From DASPWW01 sp963803425 (GTDB lineage: Bacteria; Actinomycetota; Thermoleophilia; Solirubrobacterales; 70-9), in contig CAWDMA010000001.1 of assembly GCA_963803425.1 (NCBI GenBank), forward strand, positions 1,930,963 through 1,994,962: a DNA stretch of 64,000 nucleotides. The letters run 5' to 3'. The notes under the pieces were generated by a model. That model did not search any database, was not told the origin of the DNA, and saw only the letters and a program-made list of their open reading frames with translations. The position numbers and the translations under genes are program-made. Positions 7,671 through 17,019 of the stretch are shown here, piece by piece. The first letter of the stretch is position 1. Each line of letters begins with the position of its first letter.

Positions 7671-8899
7671 CCGAGAGGCTGAACCGCTCGGTCGCGAGCC
7701 TGCGGATCCCGAACTACCGGCGATTCTTCATCGGCCAGCTGATCTCGATCTCCGGGAACTGGATGCAGATCGTCGCGGAGCTGTGGGTGGTGCTGTCGCT
7801 GACCGGAAGCGGTCTCGCCGTCGGGGTGGCCTCCGCGCTGCAGTTCCTCCCGATGCTGCTGGTGGGCGCGTGGGGCGGCCTGCTCGCCGACAGGTTCGGC
7901 AAGCGCCGGATCCTGATCGTCACCCAGGCGGCCCACATGGTGCCGCCGCTGGCGCTGCTCGCGCTGGCGCTCGCCGGCGGGCTGACGCCGGTGGCCGTGT
8001 TCGGAGTCGCGCTCGCCCGCGGCACGGTGAACGCGGTCGATTATCCGACCCGGCAGGCGTTCGTGATGGAGATCGTCGGCGCGGACCGGGTCGTGAACGC
8101 AGTCAGCCTCAACAGCGTGCTCGTGCACGCCTCCCGGATCGTCGGGCCGGCGCTCGCCGGGGTGCTGATCGCGACGGTCGGGGTCGAGCCGTGCTTCGCG
8201 GTGAACGCCGCGACCTTCGGAGTGATGATCGTGGCGCTGCTCAGCATGGACGCGACAGCGCTCCGCCCGACGACCCCCGAGCACGACCAGCACGGGGGGG
8301 TCCGGGCCGGACTGAGCTACGTCCGCGAGACGCCGTCGCTGTGGATCCCGCTCGGCCTGATGGCGATCGTCGGGACGCTCGGGTTCAACTTCCACGCGAT
8401 CCTGCCGCTGCTGGCGCGCTTCAGCTTCGACGGGGGGCCGGCCGCGTACGCGATGCTGGTCAGCGCGATGGGGATCGGCGCGGTGGTCGGGGCGCTCGCG
8501 AACAGCTCTCGCAGCACAGTCACCCCGGCGCTGCTGGCCGGCGCAGCGGTCGGATTCGGCGCGCTGGCGCTGGTCGCGGCCGGGGCGCCGACGATCGGGC
8601 TCGAGGCGCTCGCGCTGGCGCCGCTGGGTGCCGCCAGCGTCGTGCTCGCCGCCAGCGTCAACTCCGCGCTGCAGCTCGCCTCCCGGCCGCAGATGCGCGG
8701 CCGGGTGATGGCCCTGTACTCGATCGTGTTCCTCGGATCGACCCCGATCGGCGCGCCGCTCGCGGGGTGGCTGTCCGAGCAGGTCGATCCGCGCGCAGCG
8801 CTGGCGATGGCGGGCGTGTCGGCGCTCGCCGCCGGGGGACTCGCTCGGCTCGCCTTCGCGCGGGTGGGGCGCGACGTCGCCCCGGCCCCCGCCACCTGA
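7667..8899 (+). CDS. MFS transporter, EntS/MFS_3-like exporter
   Basis: 410 residues, about twelve hydrophobic helices. It begins with the NYRRFFIGQLISISGNWMQ signature of MFS_3 exporters and has the loop 2-3 motif GGLLADRFGKRR and the repeated PQMRGRVMALYSIVFLGSTPIGAPLAG segment near the C terminus. Likely drug or siderophore efflux by proton antiport. It overlaps the MarR gene by four bases and probably shares its control. Confidence 0.87.
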   Translation: MTERLNRSVASLRIPNYRRFFIGQLISISGNWMQIVAELWVVLSLTGSGLAVGVASALQFLPMLLVGAWGGLLADRFGKRRILIVTQAAHMVPPLALLALALAGGLTPVAVFGVALARGTVNAVDYPTRQAFVMEIVGADRVVNAVSLNSVLVHASRIVGPALAGVLIATVGVEPCFAVNAATFGVMIVALLSMDATALRPTTPEHDQHGGVRAGLSYVRETPSLWIPLGLMAIVGTLGFNFHAILPLLARFSFDGGPAAYAMLVSAMGIGAVVGALANSSRSTVTPALLAGAAVGFGALALVAAGAPTIGLEALALAPLGAASVVLAASVNSALQLASRPQMRGRVMALYSIVFLGSTPIGAPLAGWLSEQVDPRAALAMAGVSALAAGGLARLAFARVGRDVAPAPAT

Positions 8900-8907
8900 G
8901 CGATGCG

Positions 8908-8926
8908 AACGTTCTTCTAGAACGTT
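8908..8926 (+). promoter_or_regulatory. Perfect inverted repeat, probable TetR operator
   Basis: AACGTTCT (8908-8915) and AGAACGTT (8919-8926) form perfect 8-base arms with a 3-base spacer, immediately followed by TTATTTTA, a possible -10, and the ATG at 8939. Confidence 0.65.
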
Positions 8927-8938
8927 ATTTTAGGCGGG

Positions 8939-9598
8939 ATGACCGCTCCATCGGCCCACGTCGCACCGCCTCCCGCCGGACGCCGCGCCGCCGCCACCGC
9001 GGCCCGCCGTGGCGCGATCCTGGAGGCGGCGCTGGAGTGCTTCACGCGGCAGGGGTTCGCCGCGACCAGCATCGACGACGTCCGCCGCGCGTCGGGCGCC
9101 AGCGTCGGCAGCATCTACCACCACTTCGGGAGCAAGGAGGAGCTGGCCGCGGGGATCCACGTCGATGCCGTGCGCTGCTACCAGGAGGGCTTTGTTGCGG
9201 CGCTCACTCCCGCCTCCGAGCCGGAGGCCGGGGTGAAGGCCGTGGTCAGGTTCCACCTGTCCTGGGTGCGAGAGAACCGGCGGCTGGCCGGCTTCATGTT
9301 CGCGCGCCAGGAGGCCGAGGTGCTGCGTCGGGCCGAGCCCGGCCTGCGCGAGCTGAACCGCAGGTTCGCCGCCGCCGCCGCGAAGTGGTTGGAGCCGCAC
9401 GTGCGCAACGGCGCGATCCGCCGGCTTCCCCCCGACGTGCTGTTTGCGCTTCTGATCGGCCCGAGCCAGGAGCTGTCGCGACTGTGGCTCGCGCGCCGGA
9501 CCAAGACCGATCCCGACGAGGCAACCGAGCTGCTCGCCGACTCCGTGTGGAGCTCGGTGCGGCGGCCCGCCCCAACCCGAACAGGAGGCCGCAGATGA
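8939..9598 (+). CDS. TetR/AcrR family transcriptional regulator
   Basis: 219 residues. The helix-turn-helix lies at about 24-75 (RGAILEAALECFTRQGFAAT, then VGSIYHHFGSKEELAA). The ligand-binding part is helical. A perfect inverted repeat sits 12 bases ahead of the ATG, suggesting autorepression, and the stop overlaps the crotonase start (ATGA), so regulator and enzyme form one unit. The inducer is probably an acyl-CoA or its precursor, judged only from the neighbour. Confidence 0.88.
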   Translation: MTAPSAHVAPPPAGRRAAATAARRGAILEAALECFTRQGFAATSIDDVRRASGASVGSIYHHFGSKEELAAGIHVDAVRCYQEGFVAALTPASEPEAGVKAVVRFHLSWVRENRRLAGFMFARQEAEVLRRAEPGLRELNRRFAAAAAKWLEPHVRNGAIRRLPPDVLFALLIGPSQELSRLWLARRTKTDPDEATELLADSVWSSVRRPAPTRTGGRR

Positions 9599-10446
9599 CG
9601 ATCAGGACGAGGACGACTTCCTACGACGACGCGCTCGAGGCCGCCCGCGCCGGCGGCGACGGACTCGTGCTCACCGAGCGCGACGGCGAGCACGCGATCG
9701 TGACCATGAACGAGCCGGACCGGCTCAACCCGCTGTCGGCGCCGCTGACGGTGAAGCTTCACGACACGCTGCGCGAGCTCGCCGCCGACCCCGGGGTCCG
9801 GGTTGTCGTGCTGACCGGCGCCGACCCCGGCTTCTGCGCCGGCGGAGACCTGCGGCTGATGCAGGACACCGCGCACCCGATGGTCGACGAGGGCACCGAG
9901 GGTGCGACCGGGGCGTGGCGGTGGATCCGGAACGAGTTCGGCGGGATCGCGCGGCTGATCACCCGCACCGACAAGGCGTTCATCGCCGCCGTGAACGGCG
10001 CCGCCGCCGGAGTCGGGCTGGCGTTCGCGCTCGCCTGCGACATGATGATCGCCTCCGAGCGGGCGGTGCTCGTCCCGGCGTTCGGGCGGGTCGGGCTGGT
10101 GCCCGAGGTGGGGACCGGGTGGGCGCTGACCAGAAGGCTGGGATACCAGCGCACGTTCGAGCTGTTCGCCGGCGGCCGCCATCTGACCGGAGCGGAGGCG
10201 GCCGAGCTCGGGGTCGCGAACCACGTCGTCGACCACGAGCAGCTGCTGCCGGCGTCGCTGGAGTGGTGCGAGCGGATCGAGCGGCTCCCGAGCCATGTGC
10301 TTTCGATGATGAAGCCGTTGCTGCGGGGGACGGCCGACATGCCGTGGGAGCAGGCGATCGCGATGGAGGAGTTCGCCGAGCCGATGTGCTTCACGACCCG
10401 TGCCCACCGCGATGCGGTCGAGAGCCTGCTCGCGGCGCAGCGCTGA
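9595..10446 (+). CDS. Enoyl-CoA hydratase/isomerase family protein
   Basis: 283 residues, crotonase fold. The oxyanion-hole segments are visible: PGFCAGGDLRLM at about residues 80-90 and NGAAAGVGLAFALACDMMIA at about 135-155, followed by EVGTGWALTRRLG carrying the Glu usually used in catalysis. Substrate unknown. Translationally coupled to the preceding TetR gene. Confidence 0.87.
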   Translation: MTIRTRTTSYDDALEAARAGGDGLVLTERDGEHAIVTMNEPDRLNPLSAPLTVKLHDTLRELAADPGVRVVVLTGADPGFCAGGDLRLMQDTAHPMVDEGTEGATGAWRWIRNEFGGIARLITRTDKAFIAAVNGAAAGVGLAFALACDMMIASERAVLVPAFGRVGLVPEVGTGWALTRRLGYQRTFELFAGGRHLTGAEAAELGVANHVVDHEQLLPASLEWCERIERLPSHVLSMMKPLLRGTADMPWEQAIAMEEFAEPMCFTTRAHRDAVESLLAAQR

Positions 10447-10519
10447 GCCCTACCGCGGCCTAGGGCCGATTCCCTGGTCGTAGAACGCGTCGATCAGCCG
10501 CTCGATCGCGCCCTGGCGG

Positions 10520-11002
10520 TCAGGGCGCTTCGCGCAGGGTCGGATCGCGGAGCAGGTGGACGACGGGCTTGTTCACGTCGCCGCCCCACTTGCTCGACTC
10601 GACCTCGACCCGGCCCCCGTCCCCTTTCCCGCCCTCACCGGTCGGCTCCAGCACGAGCCGGTCGGTGACCTTCCCCTCACCCTCCGCGACGCGAAGCGCG
10701 GCGCGATCCCAGACCGCGTGCTCGTCCTTCACCTTGATCTTCGTCCCGGCGGGACGGAACCCGAACGCGTGCACCTTGGTCGGGGTGACCGCCAGCAGGA
10801 ACTTGTCGGGAAGCCCGGGTGCGCGCCGGTTGGAGCGGCCGAACTGCGTCAGGGCAGCGGCCCCCGACACGTACTGGAGACCCGCCGCCGCCCAGCTCCC
10901 GCGGCGGTTGAAGATCCCCACCGCGAGCACGGGCTCGGAGACCTTCGACTGCACCGACTCGCACCACCGTCGCTGGTACTTCTCGACCTTCTCGGCGTCC
11001 AT
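10520..11002 (-). CDS. Hypothetical protein
   Basis: 160 residues from ATG 11002 with GAGGATCGATG upstream. Soluble, mixed composition; the middle (DKFLLAVTPTKVHAFGFRP) and the end read as alternating beta-strands, somewhat like a PH-type or shielding domain. No catalytic motif. It lies tail-to-tail with the crotonase and head-to-head with the carboxyltransferase. I do not recognise the family. Confidence 0.65.
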   Translation of the reverse strand: MDAEKVEKYQRRWCESVQSKVSEPVLAVGIFNRRGSWAAAGLQYVSGAAALTQFGRSNRRAPGLPDKFLLAVTPTKVHAFGFRPAGTKIKVKDEHAVWDRAALRVAEGEGKVTDRLVLEPTGEGGKGDGGRVEVESSKWGGDVNKPVVHLLRDPTLREAP

Positions 11003-11087
11003 CGATCCTCCCGTGGGTTTGCGCCACCCCCCGCGGCCAGTATCCACCGAGCGCCGCGGCGGCGTCAATGGTGCAAGGGTTCCGCGG

Positions 11088-12638
11088 GTGCGAGACGACC
11101 TCAGCGAGGCGCTGGCCCGCCGCGCCCGAACCCGGGACGAGGCGCGTCCCGAGGCGGTTGAGCGCCGCCACGCGGCCGGTCGCCGCACAGCCCGGGAGAA
11201 CCTCGACGACCTCGTCGATCCCGGAACCTTCGTCGAGTACGGCGGCCTCGCGATCGCAGCCCAGCGCCGGCGCCGCGATCTCGAGGAGCTGCTCGAGCGG
11301 ACACCGGCGGACGGGCTCGTCGGGGGCACGGCGCGCGTCAACTCCGAGCTGTTCGGAGAGCGCGCGGCGTGCGCGGTGCTGTCCTACGACTACGCCGTGC
11401 TCGCCGGCACCCAGGGCGCGATCGGCCACCGCAAGAAGGACCGGTTGTTCGAGCTGATCGAGCGGATCCGGCTGCCGACCGTCTTCTTCGCCGAGGGCGG
11501 CGGCGGCAGGCCCGGCGACACCGACATCGAGGTGGTCTCTGCGCTGGAGACGCGCGCCTTCGCGCTGTGGGCGCGGCTGTCGGGGGTGGTGCCACGGATC
11601 GCGATCGTCTCCGGCCCGTGCTTCGCGGGCAACGCCGCGATCGCGGGATGCTCGGACCTGATCGTGGCCACCGAGGACTCCAACCTCGGGATGGGCGGCC
11701 CGGCGATGATCGAGGGCGGCGGGCTGGGCACGGTCAAGGCCGAGCAGATCGGGCCGATCGAGGTGCAGCACTCGAACGGCGTCGTCGACGTCCGGGCCGG
11801 GAGTGAGGCGGAGGCGGTCGCGGTCGCGAAGCGGCTGCTCGGCTGCTTCCAGGGCGCGCTTTCCGGCGGCGAGGCCGCCGACCAGACCGAGCTCCGCGAC
11901 GTGGTCCCGGAGCGCCGCCGCCGCGCCTATGACGTCCACCCCGCCGTCGAGCTTCTGTGCGACACCGGCTCGGTCACCTTCCTGCGCGAGGGGTTCGCGC
12001 CGGAGATGGTCGCGGCGCTGGGGCGGATCGAAGGTCGCCCCGTCGGGATCGTCGCCAACAACCCGATCCGGCTCGCCGGCGCGATCACCAGCGGCGCCGC
12101 CGACAAGGCGGCGCGCCTGATGCAACTGTGCGACGCGTTCGGGATTCCGGTCGTGTCGCTGATCGACACGCCGGGGATGATGGTCGGCCCCGACGCCGAG
12201 GCGACCGCGCTCGTCCGCCACTGCTCGCGGCTGTTCGTGGCGGGGGCGACGCTGCGGGTGCCGATTGTCGCTGTGATCCTCCGCAAGGCCTACGGCCTCG
12301 GCGCCCAGGCGATGGCCGGCGGCAGCATGCACGAGCCGCTGCTCACGGTCGGGTGGCCGACCGCCGAGCTCGGGCCGATGGGGCTGGAGGGCGCGGTCCG
12401 GCTCGGTTTCCGGCGCGAGCTCGATGCGATCGAGGGCCCCGACGAGCGCGAGCAGCGCGTCCAGGACCTGACCGCGGCCGCGCACGAGCGCGCCCGGGCG
12501 CTGAACGCCGCGACGCTGTTCGAGATCGACGATGTGATCGATCCGGCCGAGACCCGCGCCCTGATCTCGGCGACCCTGTCGGCGGCGGGGCAGCACTCCC
12601 GGCCCCCGGAGCGGGCGCGGTTCGTGGACCCGTGGTAG
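11088..12638 (+). CDS. Acyl-CoA carboxylase carboxyltransferase (beta subunit type)
   Basis: 516 residues from GTG 11088. It transfers carboxyl from carboxybiotin to an acyl-CoA (propionyl-, acetyl- or methylcrotonyl-type). Two crotonase-like halves are visible: RRTARENLDDLVDPGTFVEYG near the start, IVSGPCFAGNAAIAGCSDL (first oxyanion hole) and LIDTPGMMVGPDAEATALVRH, then LRKAYGLGAQAMAGGSMHEP (second). No biotin carboxylase gene is beside it, so the alpha subunit must be encoded elsewhere. Substrate cannot be fixed from sequence alone. Confidence 0.87.
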   Translation: MRDDLSEALARRARTRDEARPEAVERRHAAGRRTARENLDDLVDPGTFVEYGGLAIAAQRRRRDLEELLERTPADGLVGGTARVNSELFGERAACAVLSYDYAVLAGTQGAIGHRKKDRLFELIERIRLPTVFFAEGGGGRPGDTDIEVVSALETRAFALWARLSGVVPRIAIVSGPCFAGNAAIAGCSDLIVATEDSNLGMGGPAMIEGGGLGTVKAEQIGPIEVQHSNGVVDVRAGSEAEAVAVAKRLLGCFQGALSGGEAADQTELRDVVPERRRRAYDVHPAVELLCDTGSVTFLREGFAPEMVAALGRIEGRPVGIVANNPIRLAGAITSGAADKAARLMQLCDAFGIPVVSLIDTPGMMVGPDAEATALVRHCSRLFVAGATLRVPIVAVILRKAYGLGAQAMAGGSMHEPLLTVGWPTAELGPMGLEGAVRLGFRRELDAIEGPDEREQRVQDLTAAAHERARALNAATLFEIDDVIDPAETRALISATLSAAGQHSRPPERARFVDPW

Positions 12639-12651
12639 ACAGGGACCGCCG

Positions 12652-13485
12652 ATGAGCGAACCGCCCGACCTGCGAAAGGTCGAGATCGACGGACGCGCGG
12701 TCGCCTACCGCGAGGCGGGCGAGGGGCCCGCGGTGCTGCTGGTCCACGGGTGGCCCACCTCGTCCTACCTGTGGCGCGACGTGATCCCGCCGATCGCGGA
12801 GCGAAACCGGGCGATCGCGATCGACCTGCCCGGGTTCGGCGGCTCCGACAAGCCGCTCCAGACACGGTACGGGTTCGAGCTGTTCGAGGCCGCGCTCAGC
12901 GGCCTGCTGGAGCGGCTCGGCGTGGACCGAGTGGCGCTCGCCGTCCACGACCTGGGCGGCCCGGTCGGCGTCCACTGGACGCTCGGAAATCGCGATCGGG
13001 TGACGAAGCTGGCGCTGCTGAACACGCTGGTCTACCCCGAGTTCTCGGAGGCGGTCCAGCAGTTCATCCAGATGTGCGCCGACCCGGAGCTGCGCGAGCA
13101 GATCACGAGCCCGGAGGGGCTGGAGGCCGGGATGCGACTCGGCCTCGGCGATCCCTCCGGGTTGACCGCGGAGTCGCTCGCCGCGGTGCGGGCTCCGTTC
13201 ACCACGCCGGACGCGCGCCGGGCGCTCGCCGACGCCGGGATCGGCCTCCAGATCGAGGGATTCGCCGAGATCGCCGCACGCCTGTCCGAGCTCCAGATCC
13301 CGGTGCGGGCGATCTACGGTGAGCAGGACAGGATCCTCCCCGACGTCGCCGACACGATCGCCCGGGTGAAGCGTGACCTGCCGCAGGCGGAGGTGACGAG
13401 CCTCCCCGACGCCGGCCACTTCTGCCAGGAGGAGGCCGGCGAGGCGATCGGGCGGATGCTGGCGGAGTTCTTCGCCCGGACGTAG
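12652..13485 (+). CDS. Alpha/beta hydrolase, haloalkane-dehalogenase-like
   Basis: 277 residues. The oxyanion motif HGWPTSS is at about 32-38. The nucleophile elbow AVHDLGGPVG places an Asp (Asp100) where serine hydrolases have Ser, as in dehalogenases and epoxide hydrolases. Catalytic His256 lies in DAGHF, with an acidic partner probably in YGEQDRILPD. Residues 62-66 (FGGSD) follow the family pattern. It starts 14 bases after the carboxyltransferase. Either haloalkane dehalogenase or epoxide hydrolase activity is possible. Confidence 0.78.
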   Translation: MSEPPDLRKVEIDGRAVAYREAGEGPAVLLVHGWPTSSYLWRDVIPPIAERNRAIAIDLPGFGGSDKPLQTRYGFELFEAALSGLLERLGVDRVALAVHDLGGPVGVHWTLGNRDRVTKLALLNTLVYPEFSEAVQQFIQMCADPELREQITSPEGLEAGMRLGLGDPSGLTAESLAAVRAPFTTPDARRALADAGIGLQIEGFAEIAARLSELQIPVRAIYGEQDRILPDVADTIARVKRDLPQAEVTSLPDAGHFCQEEAGEAIGRMLAEFFART

Positions 13486-13503
13486 CCCGGGTAACGTGGC
13501 CGG

Positions 13504-15396
13504 GTGAACGGAGCCCCGGCGACCAAGCGGACCGCGTGGGCGCGCAACCTGGAGACGCCGCTGCGCACCTTCCTGCGCACGGAGACCGCCAGCGCCGCTT
13601 TCCTGCTCGCCGGCACGGTCGCCGCGCTCGCGTGGGTGAACCTCGACTCCTCGAGCTACGAGGGCGTCTGGGACACCCGGCTCGCGGTTGAGCTGGGGGA
13701 TTCCGGCGTCGCCCAGAGCCTCCGGGACTGGGTCAACAACGGCCTGATGACGTTCTTCTTCTTCATCGTCGGGCTGGAGGCGCGACGCGAGTACGACATG
13801 GGGGAGCTCCGCGACCGCCGCAGGCTGGCGCTCCCGCTGACCGCCGGGATCGCCGGGATGGCGGCCGCGGTGGCGATCTACCTGGCGCTGAACGCCGGCA
13901 CGTCCTCCGCGCACGGCTGGGGCGTGGCGATGTCGACCGACACCGCGTTCGCGCTGGGGGCGCTGGCGCTCGTCGGCCCCGGGTTCCCGCGCCGGCTGCG
14001 CGCCTTCCTGCTCACCGTGGTCGTCGTCGACGACATCGTCGCGCTGCTCGTGATCGCGCTCGTGTACAGCGAGGACGTCACGGTGGCGCCGCTCGCGATC
14101 GCCGCCGCGATCTTCGCGGGGATGCTCGGCCTGCGCGCCGCCCGGGTCCGGTGCGCGCTCCCCTACGCGCTGCTGTGCGCGGCCGCGTGGGTGGCGCTGT
14201 TCGAGTCGGGGATCGAGCCGGCGGTGATCGGCCTCGCGGCGGGCCTGATCACGTTCGCGTATCCCGCCTCCCGGCTCGACCTGGAGCACGCCACCGACCT
14301 GTTCAGGCTGTTTCGCGAGCAGCCCACGCCCGAGCTGGCGCGGACCGCGCAGAGCGGCGTCGCGGCGGCGATCTCCCCGAACGAGCGCCTCCAGCAGCTC
14401 TTCCACCCGTGGACGAGCTACCTCGTCGTGCCCCTGTTCGCACTCGCCAACGCGGGGATCGTGATCGACTCCGAGCTGGTCTCCCGGGCGGTGAGCTCGC
14501 CGATCACGGTCGGGATCGTCGCCGGCTATCTGCTTGGGAAGCCGGTCGGGATCACCGGCGGCGCGTGGCTGGTGAGCCGCCTCACCGGCGGCCGCGTGCG
14601 ACCGCCGCTGGGCTGGGCCGCGGTGCTGGGAGCCGCGACGATCGCCGGGATCGGGTTCACGCTGTCGCTGCTGATCGCGACGCTCGCCTTCGACGGTCCC
14701 GCCCTGGAGGAGGCGAAGGCCGGGATCCTCGTCGCCGGCGTCGGAGCGTGCGTGACGACATTGCTGGTCGCCCGCGTCACCGCGATGCTGCCGCGGCGCA
14801 GACGAGCCGTGGCGCTGCTCGGGACGGCCGACCTGATAGTCGACCTGGCCGCGCCGGTCGATCCCGACCGCGACCACATCCGGGGCCCGGCGGAATCGGA
14901 GGTGACGCTGCTCGAGTACGGCGATCTCGAGTGCCCGTACTGCGGACAGGCCGAGCCGGCGGTCCGTGAGCTGCTCGCGGAGTTCGGCGACGTCCGCTAC
15001 GTGTGGCGCCACCTGCCGCTCAACGACGTCCACCCCCACGCCCAGATGGCCGCCGAGGCGACCGAGGCGGCGGCCGAGCAGGGCGCCTTCTGGGAGCTCC
15101 ACGACCTCCTCCTCGCGCACCAAGACGCCCTCACGTTCCGAGACCTGATCGGATACGCCGAGCGGCTCGGGCTCGACATGGAGCGGTTCAGGAACGACAT
15201 CACCCGCCGGGTGGGGAGCGCCAGGATCGCGGCCGACGTCGACTCCGCCGACCTCAGCGGCGTCTCGGGCACGCCGACGTTCTTCGTAAACGAGCGCCGC
15301 CTGCAGGGCGCCTACGACGTCGACTCGCTGGCGCGGGCGGTGCGGGGCGCGGGCGCTCGGGCGGCCATCAAGGGCGCTGCGACCGGAGCACGGTGA
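13504..15396 (+). CDS. nhaA: NhaA-type Na+/H+ antiporter fused to a DsbA-like thioredoxin domain
   Basis: 630 residues. Residues ~20-420 are an NhaA antiporter (LMTFFFFIVGLEARREYDMGEL, STDTAFALGALALVGP with the conserved Asp residues, VVDDIVALLVIA). Residues ~445-620 are a DsbA/thioredoxin domain with Cys477-Pro-Tyr-Cys480 and the cis-Pro segment VSGTPTFFVNERRLQGAYD. The fusion is known in Actinobacteria; the role of the thioredoxin part is unclear. GTG start. The last 29 bases overlap the 3' end of the opposite-strand DUF1641 gene. Confidence 0.9.
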   Translation: MNGAPATKRTAWARNLETPLRTFLRTETASAAFLLAGTVAALAWVNLDSSSYEGVWDTRLAVELGDSGVAQSLRDWVNNGLMTFFFFIVGLEARREYDMGELRDRRRLALPLTAGIAGMAAAVAIYLALNAGTSSAHGWGVAMSTDTAFALGALALVGPGFPRRLRAFLLTVVVVDDIVALLVIALVYSEDVTVAPLAIAAAIFAGMLGLRAARVRCALPYALLCAAAWVALFESGIEPAVIGLAAGLITFAYPASRLDLEHATDLFRLFREQPTPELARTAQSGVAAAISPNERLQQLFHPWTSYLVVPLFALANAGIVIDSELVSRAVSSPITVGIVAGYLLGKPVGITGGAWLVSRLTGGRVRPPLGWAAVLGAATIAGIGFTLSLLIATLAFDGPALEEAKAGILVAGVGACVTTLLVARVTAMLPRRRRAVALLGTADLIVDLAAPVDPDRDHIRGPAESEVTLLEYGDLECPYCGQAEPAVRELLAEFGDVRYVWRHLPLNDVHPHAQMAAEATEAAAEQGAFWELHDLLLAHQDALTFRDLIGYAERLGLDMERFRNDITRRVGSARIAADVDSADLSGVSGTPTFFVNERRLQGAYDVDSLARAVRGAGARAAIKGAATGAR

Positions 15397-15805
15397 CCAG
15401 CATCTCCATCGCCGCGGCGACGTCGGGGCTGCGCAGGATCCGGATCGCCTCGCGGAGCCCCATCGGCTCCTTGCGCTCGCGGAAGCGGGGGTATGCCTCC
15501 TCGATCGCGGGCGGCGCCTCCGTCGCGAGCTTGAAGCCACCCTCGTACGGGAGCTGCCCGAGCAGGCCGAGCAGCATCATCAGGTTGGCGATCATCGTCA
15601 TCACGTCGGGCCGCGTCAGCGCGCTGAAGTTCTCGTCGAACTCGGCGAGCGCGGAGTTGGCGCCGGCGAGCAGGCCCGAGTCGCCGAGCAGCTCCAGGGT
15701 GTCGAGCGCCTGCTCCACCTGATCGGCGTTTCGCGCCAGCCGCTTTGCGAGCGAGTTGAGCCGCGCGCGCTCCGCGGGGGTCAGGGGGGTCTCCTCGGCG
15801 GCCAC
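15368..15805 (-). CDS. DUF1641 family protein
   Basis: 145 residues, helical. The pattern LARNADQVEQALDTLELLGDSGLL and LREAIRILRSPDVAAAMEMLVTVLR is typical of DUF1641, a family often encoded beside sulfide:quinone-oxidoreductase-like flavoproteins, as here (7-base gap from the upstream gene). It probably partners that flavoprotein at the membrane. GTG start. Confidence 0.75.
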   Translation of the reverse strand: MAAEETPLTPAERARLNSLAKRLARNADQVEQALDTLELLGDSGLLAGANSALAEFDENFSALTRPDVMTMIANLMMLLGLLGQLPYEGGFKLATEAPPAIEEAYPRFRERKEPMGLREAIRILRSPDVAAAMEMLVTVLRSQRP

Positions 15806-15812
15806 TCCTCGA

Positions 15813-16967
15813 TCACCGTCCGAACAGGTTCGCGAACCAGTACGCCTCGAAGCCCGACTTCACCGCGCGGAAGGCCCGCATCCCGCCGAGCATGCGGCAA
15901 TCAGGGACGTCCGTGCGGCCGTTCAGCTTCTCGGAGAAGTCGCACCACACCGCCGCGCCCTCGTACCCGGTGTCCATCACGCAGATGCCGACCATGTTGT
16001 AGAGCTCTCCGACGAACGTCCCCCGGACCTTGTCGAGGATCTGGGAGACGACGTGCTCGGCCTGGAAATGCGCGAACACGCCCGCCATCCCGAGCCCGAT
16101 CGTCGGCGCGACGACGTCGCCGATCCCCCACACGTTGTCGTGGTCGGGCGAGACCATCGTCGGCAGCGTCACCTGCATGTACCCGCCCTCCGCGGCCAGG
16201 CCCGCCTCGCCGATCACGCGGGGCGCGCGATGCGCGGGCACAACCAGCGCCAGGTCGTACGGCAGCTCGCGACCGTCCTTCGCCCGCAGCGACCTCGCAG
16301 AGGCATCGTGGCGCTCGAGCTCGAACCGACCCTCGAAGCCGACGCCGCGCTGATCGAGGAAGCGCCCGAATCCGTCCACCATCAACGGCCCGAACGTCTC
16401 CATCGGCCGATCCCACGTGTGGAAGACCGAGATCTCGGTGCGATCGGAGACGCCCCGCTGCTCGGCCAGGTAGCGGAGCATCATCGCCGCCTCGAACGGC
16501 GCCGGCGGGCACCGGTATGGCCACGACTCGACGCCCACCACCACCCTGCCGCCCTGGAAGCCCGCAAGCCGCTCCCGCGCCGCGAGCGCGTCGTCGAGCT
16601 CCCACGGCGCCTCGAGCCCGGCGAGCTGATCCGACTCGCGGAGCTCGGCACCGAGCGCGACGATCAAGTAGTCGTACTCGAAGCCGCCGGCTCCGGTCTC
16701 GACTCGCTGCGCGGCCGTGTCGATCGCGGTCACGTCGGCGTTCACCACCCGCGTTCCGTATCGCTCATCGAGCAACGACAGCTCGCGGCGAACGTCGTCC
16801 GGCTCGCGCTTTCCGGTCATCACCCACAGGTAGCTGGGGCGGTACTCGTGCCACCGGCTGCGGTCTACGAGCACGACCTCGACCTCGCCCTGCTTGGCCC
16901 ATCTCGACAGCCGCTTCGCCGCCACCGCGCCGCCGCTCCCACCCCCAAGAATCACGATGCGCTTCAT
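15813..16967 (-). CDS. FAD-dependent oxidoreductase, sulfide:quinone oxidoreductase-like
   Basis: 384 residues. The N-terminal dinucleotide motif is ILGGGSGGAVAAKRL. A second Rossmann segment precedes VGVESWPYRCPPAPFEAAMM, whose Cys is at the position of the conserved SQR cysteine. The NVWGIGDVVAPTIGLGMAGVFAHFQAEHV region contacts FAD. A C-terminal Cys (ICVMDTG) could complete the disulfide. The likely role is electron transfer from sulfide or another reduced sulfur or thiol donor to quinone; the substrate is not certain. It heads a two-gene unit with DUF1641. Confidence 0.8.
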   Translation of the reverse strand: MKRIVILGGGSGGAVAAKRLSRWAKQGEVEVVLVDRSRWHEYRPSYLWVMTGKREPDDVRRELSLLDERYGTRVVNADVTAIDTAAQRVETGAGGFEYDYLIVALGAELRESDQLAGLEAPWELDDALAARERLAGFQGGRVVVGVESWPYRCPPAPFEAAMMLRYLAEQRGVSDRTEISVFHTWDRPMETFGPLMVDGFGRFLDQRGVGFEGRFELERHDASARSLRAKDGRELPYDLALVVPAHRAPRVIGEAGLAAEGGYMQVTLPTMVSPDHDNVWGIGDVVAPTIGLGMAGVFAHFQAEHVVSQILDKVRGTFVGELYNMVGICVMDTGYEGAAVWCDFSEKLNGRTDVPDCRMLGGMRAFRAVKSGFEAYWFANLFGR

Positions 16968-17019
16968 CCCGGCCGACCGTATAGCGTCCACGGGCCGGCC
17001 GAACCCGAGCAAACTACGG

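Noticed and set aside
10447..10519. Minus-strand fragment reading AIERLIDAFYDQGIGPR between two genes
   Set aside because: Only about 22 codons with no start codon. It might be a remnant C terminus but cannot be assigned.
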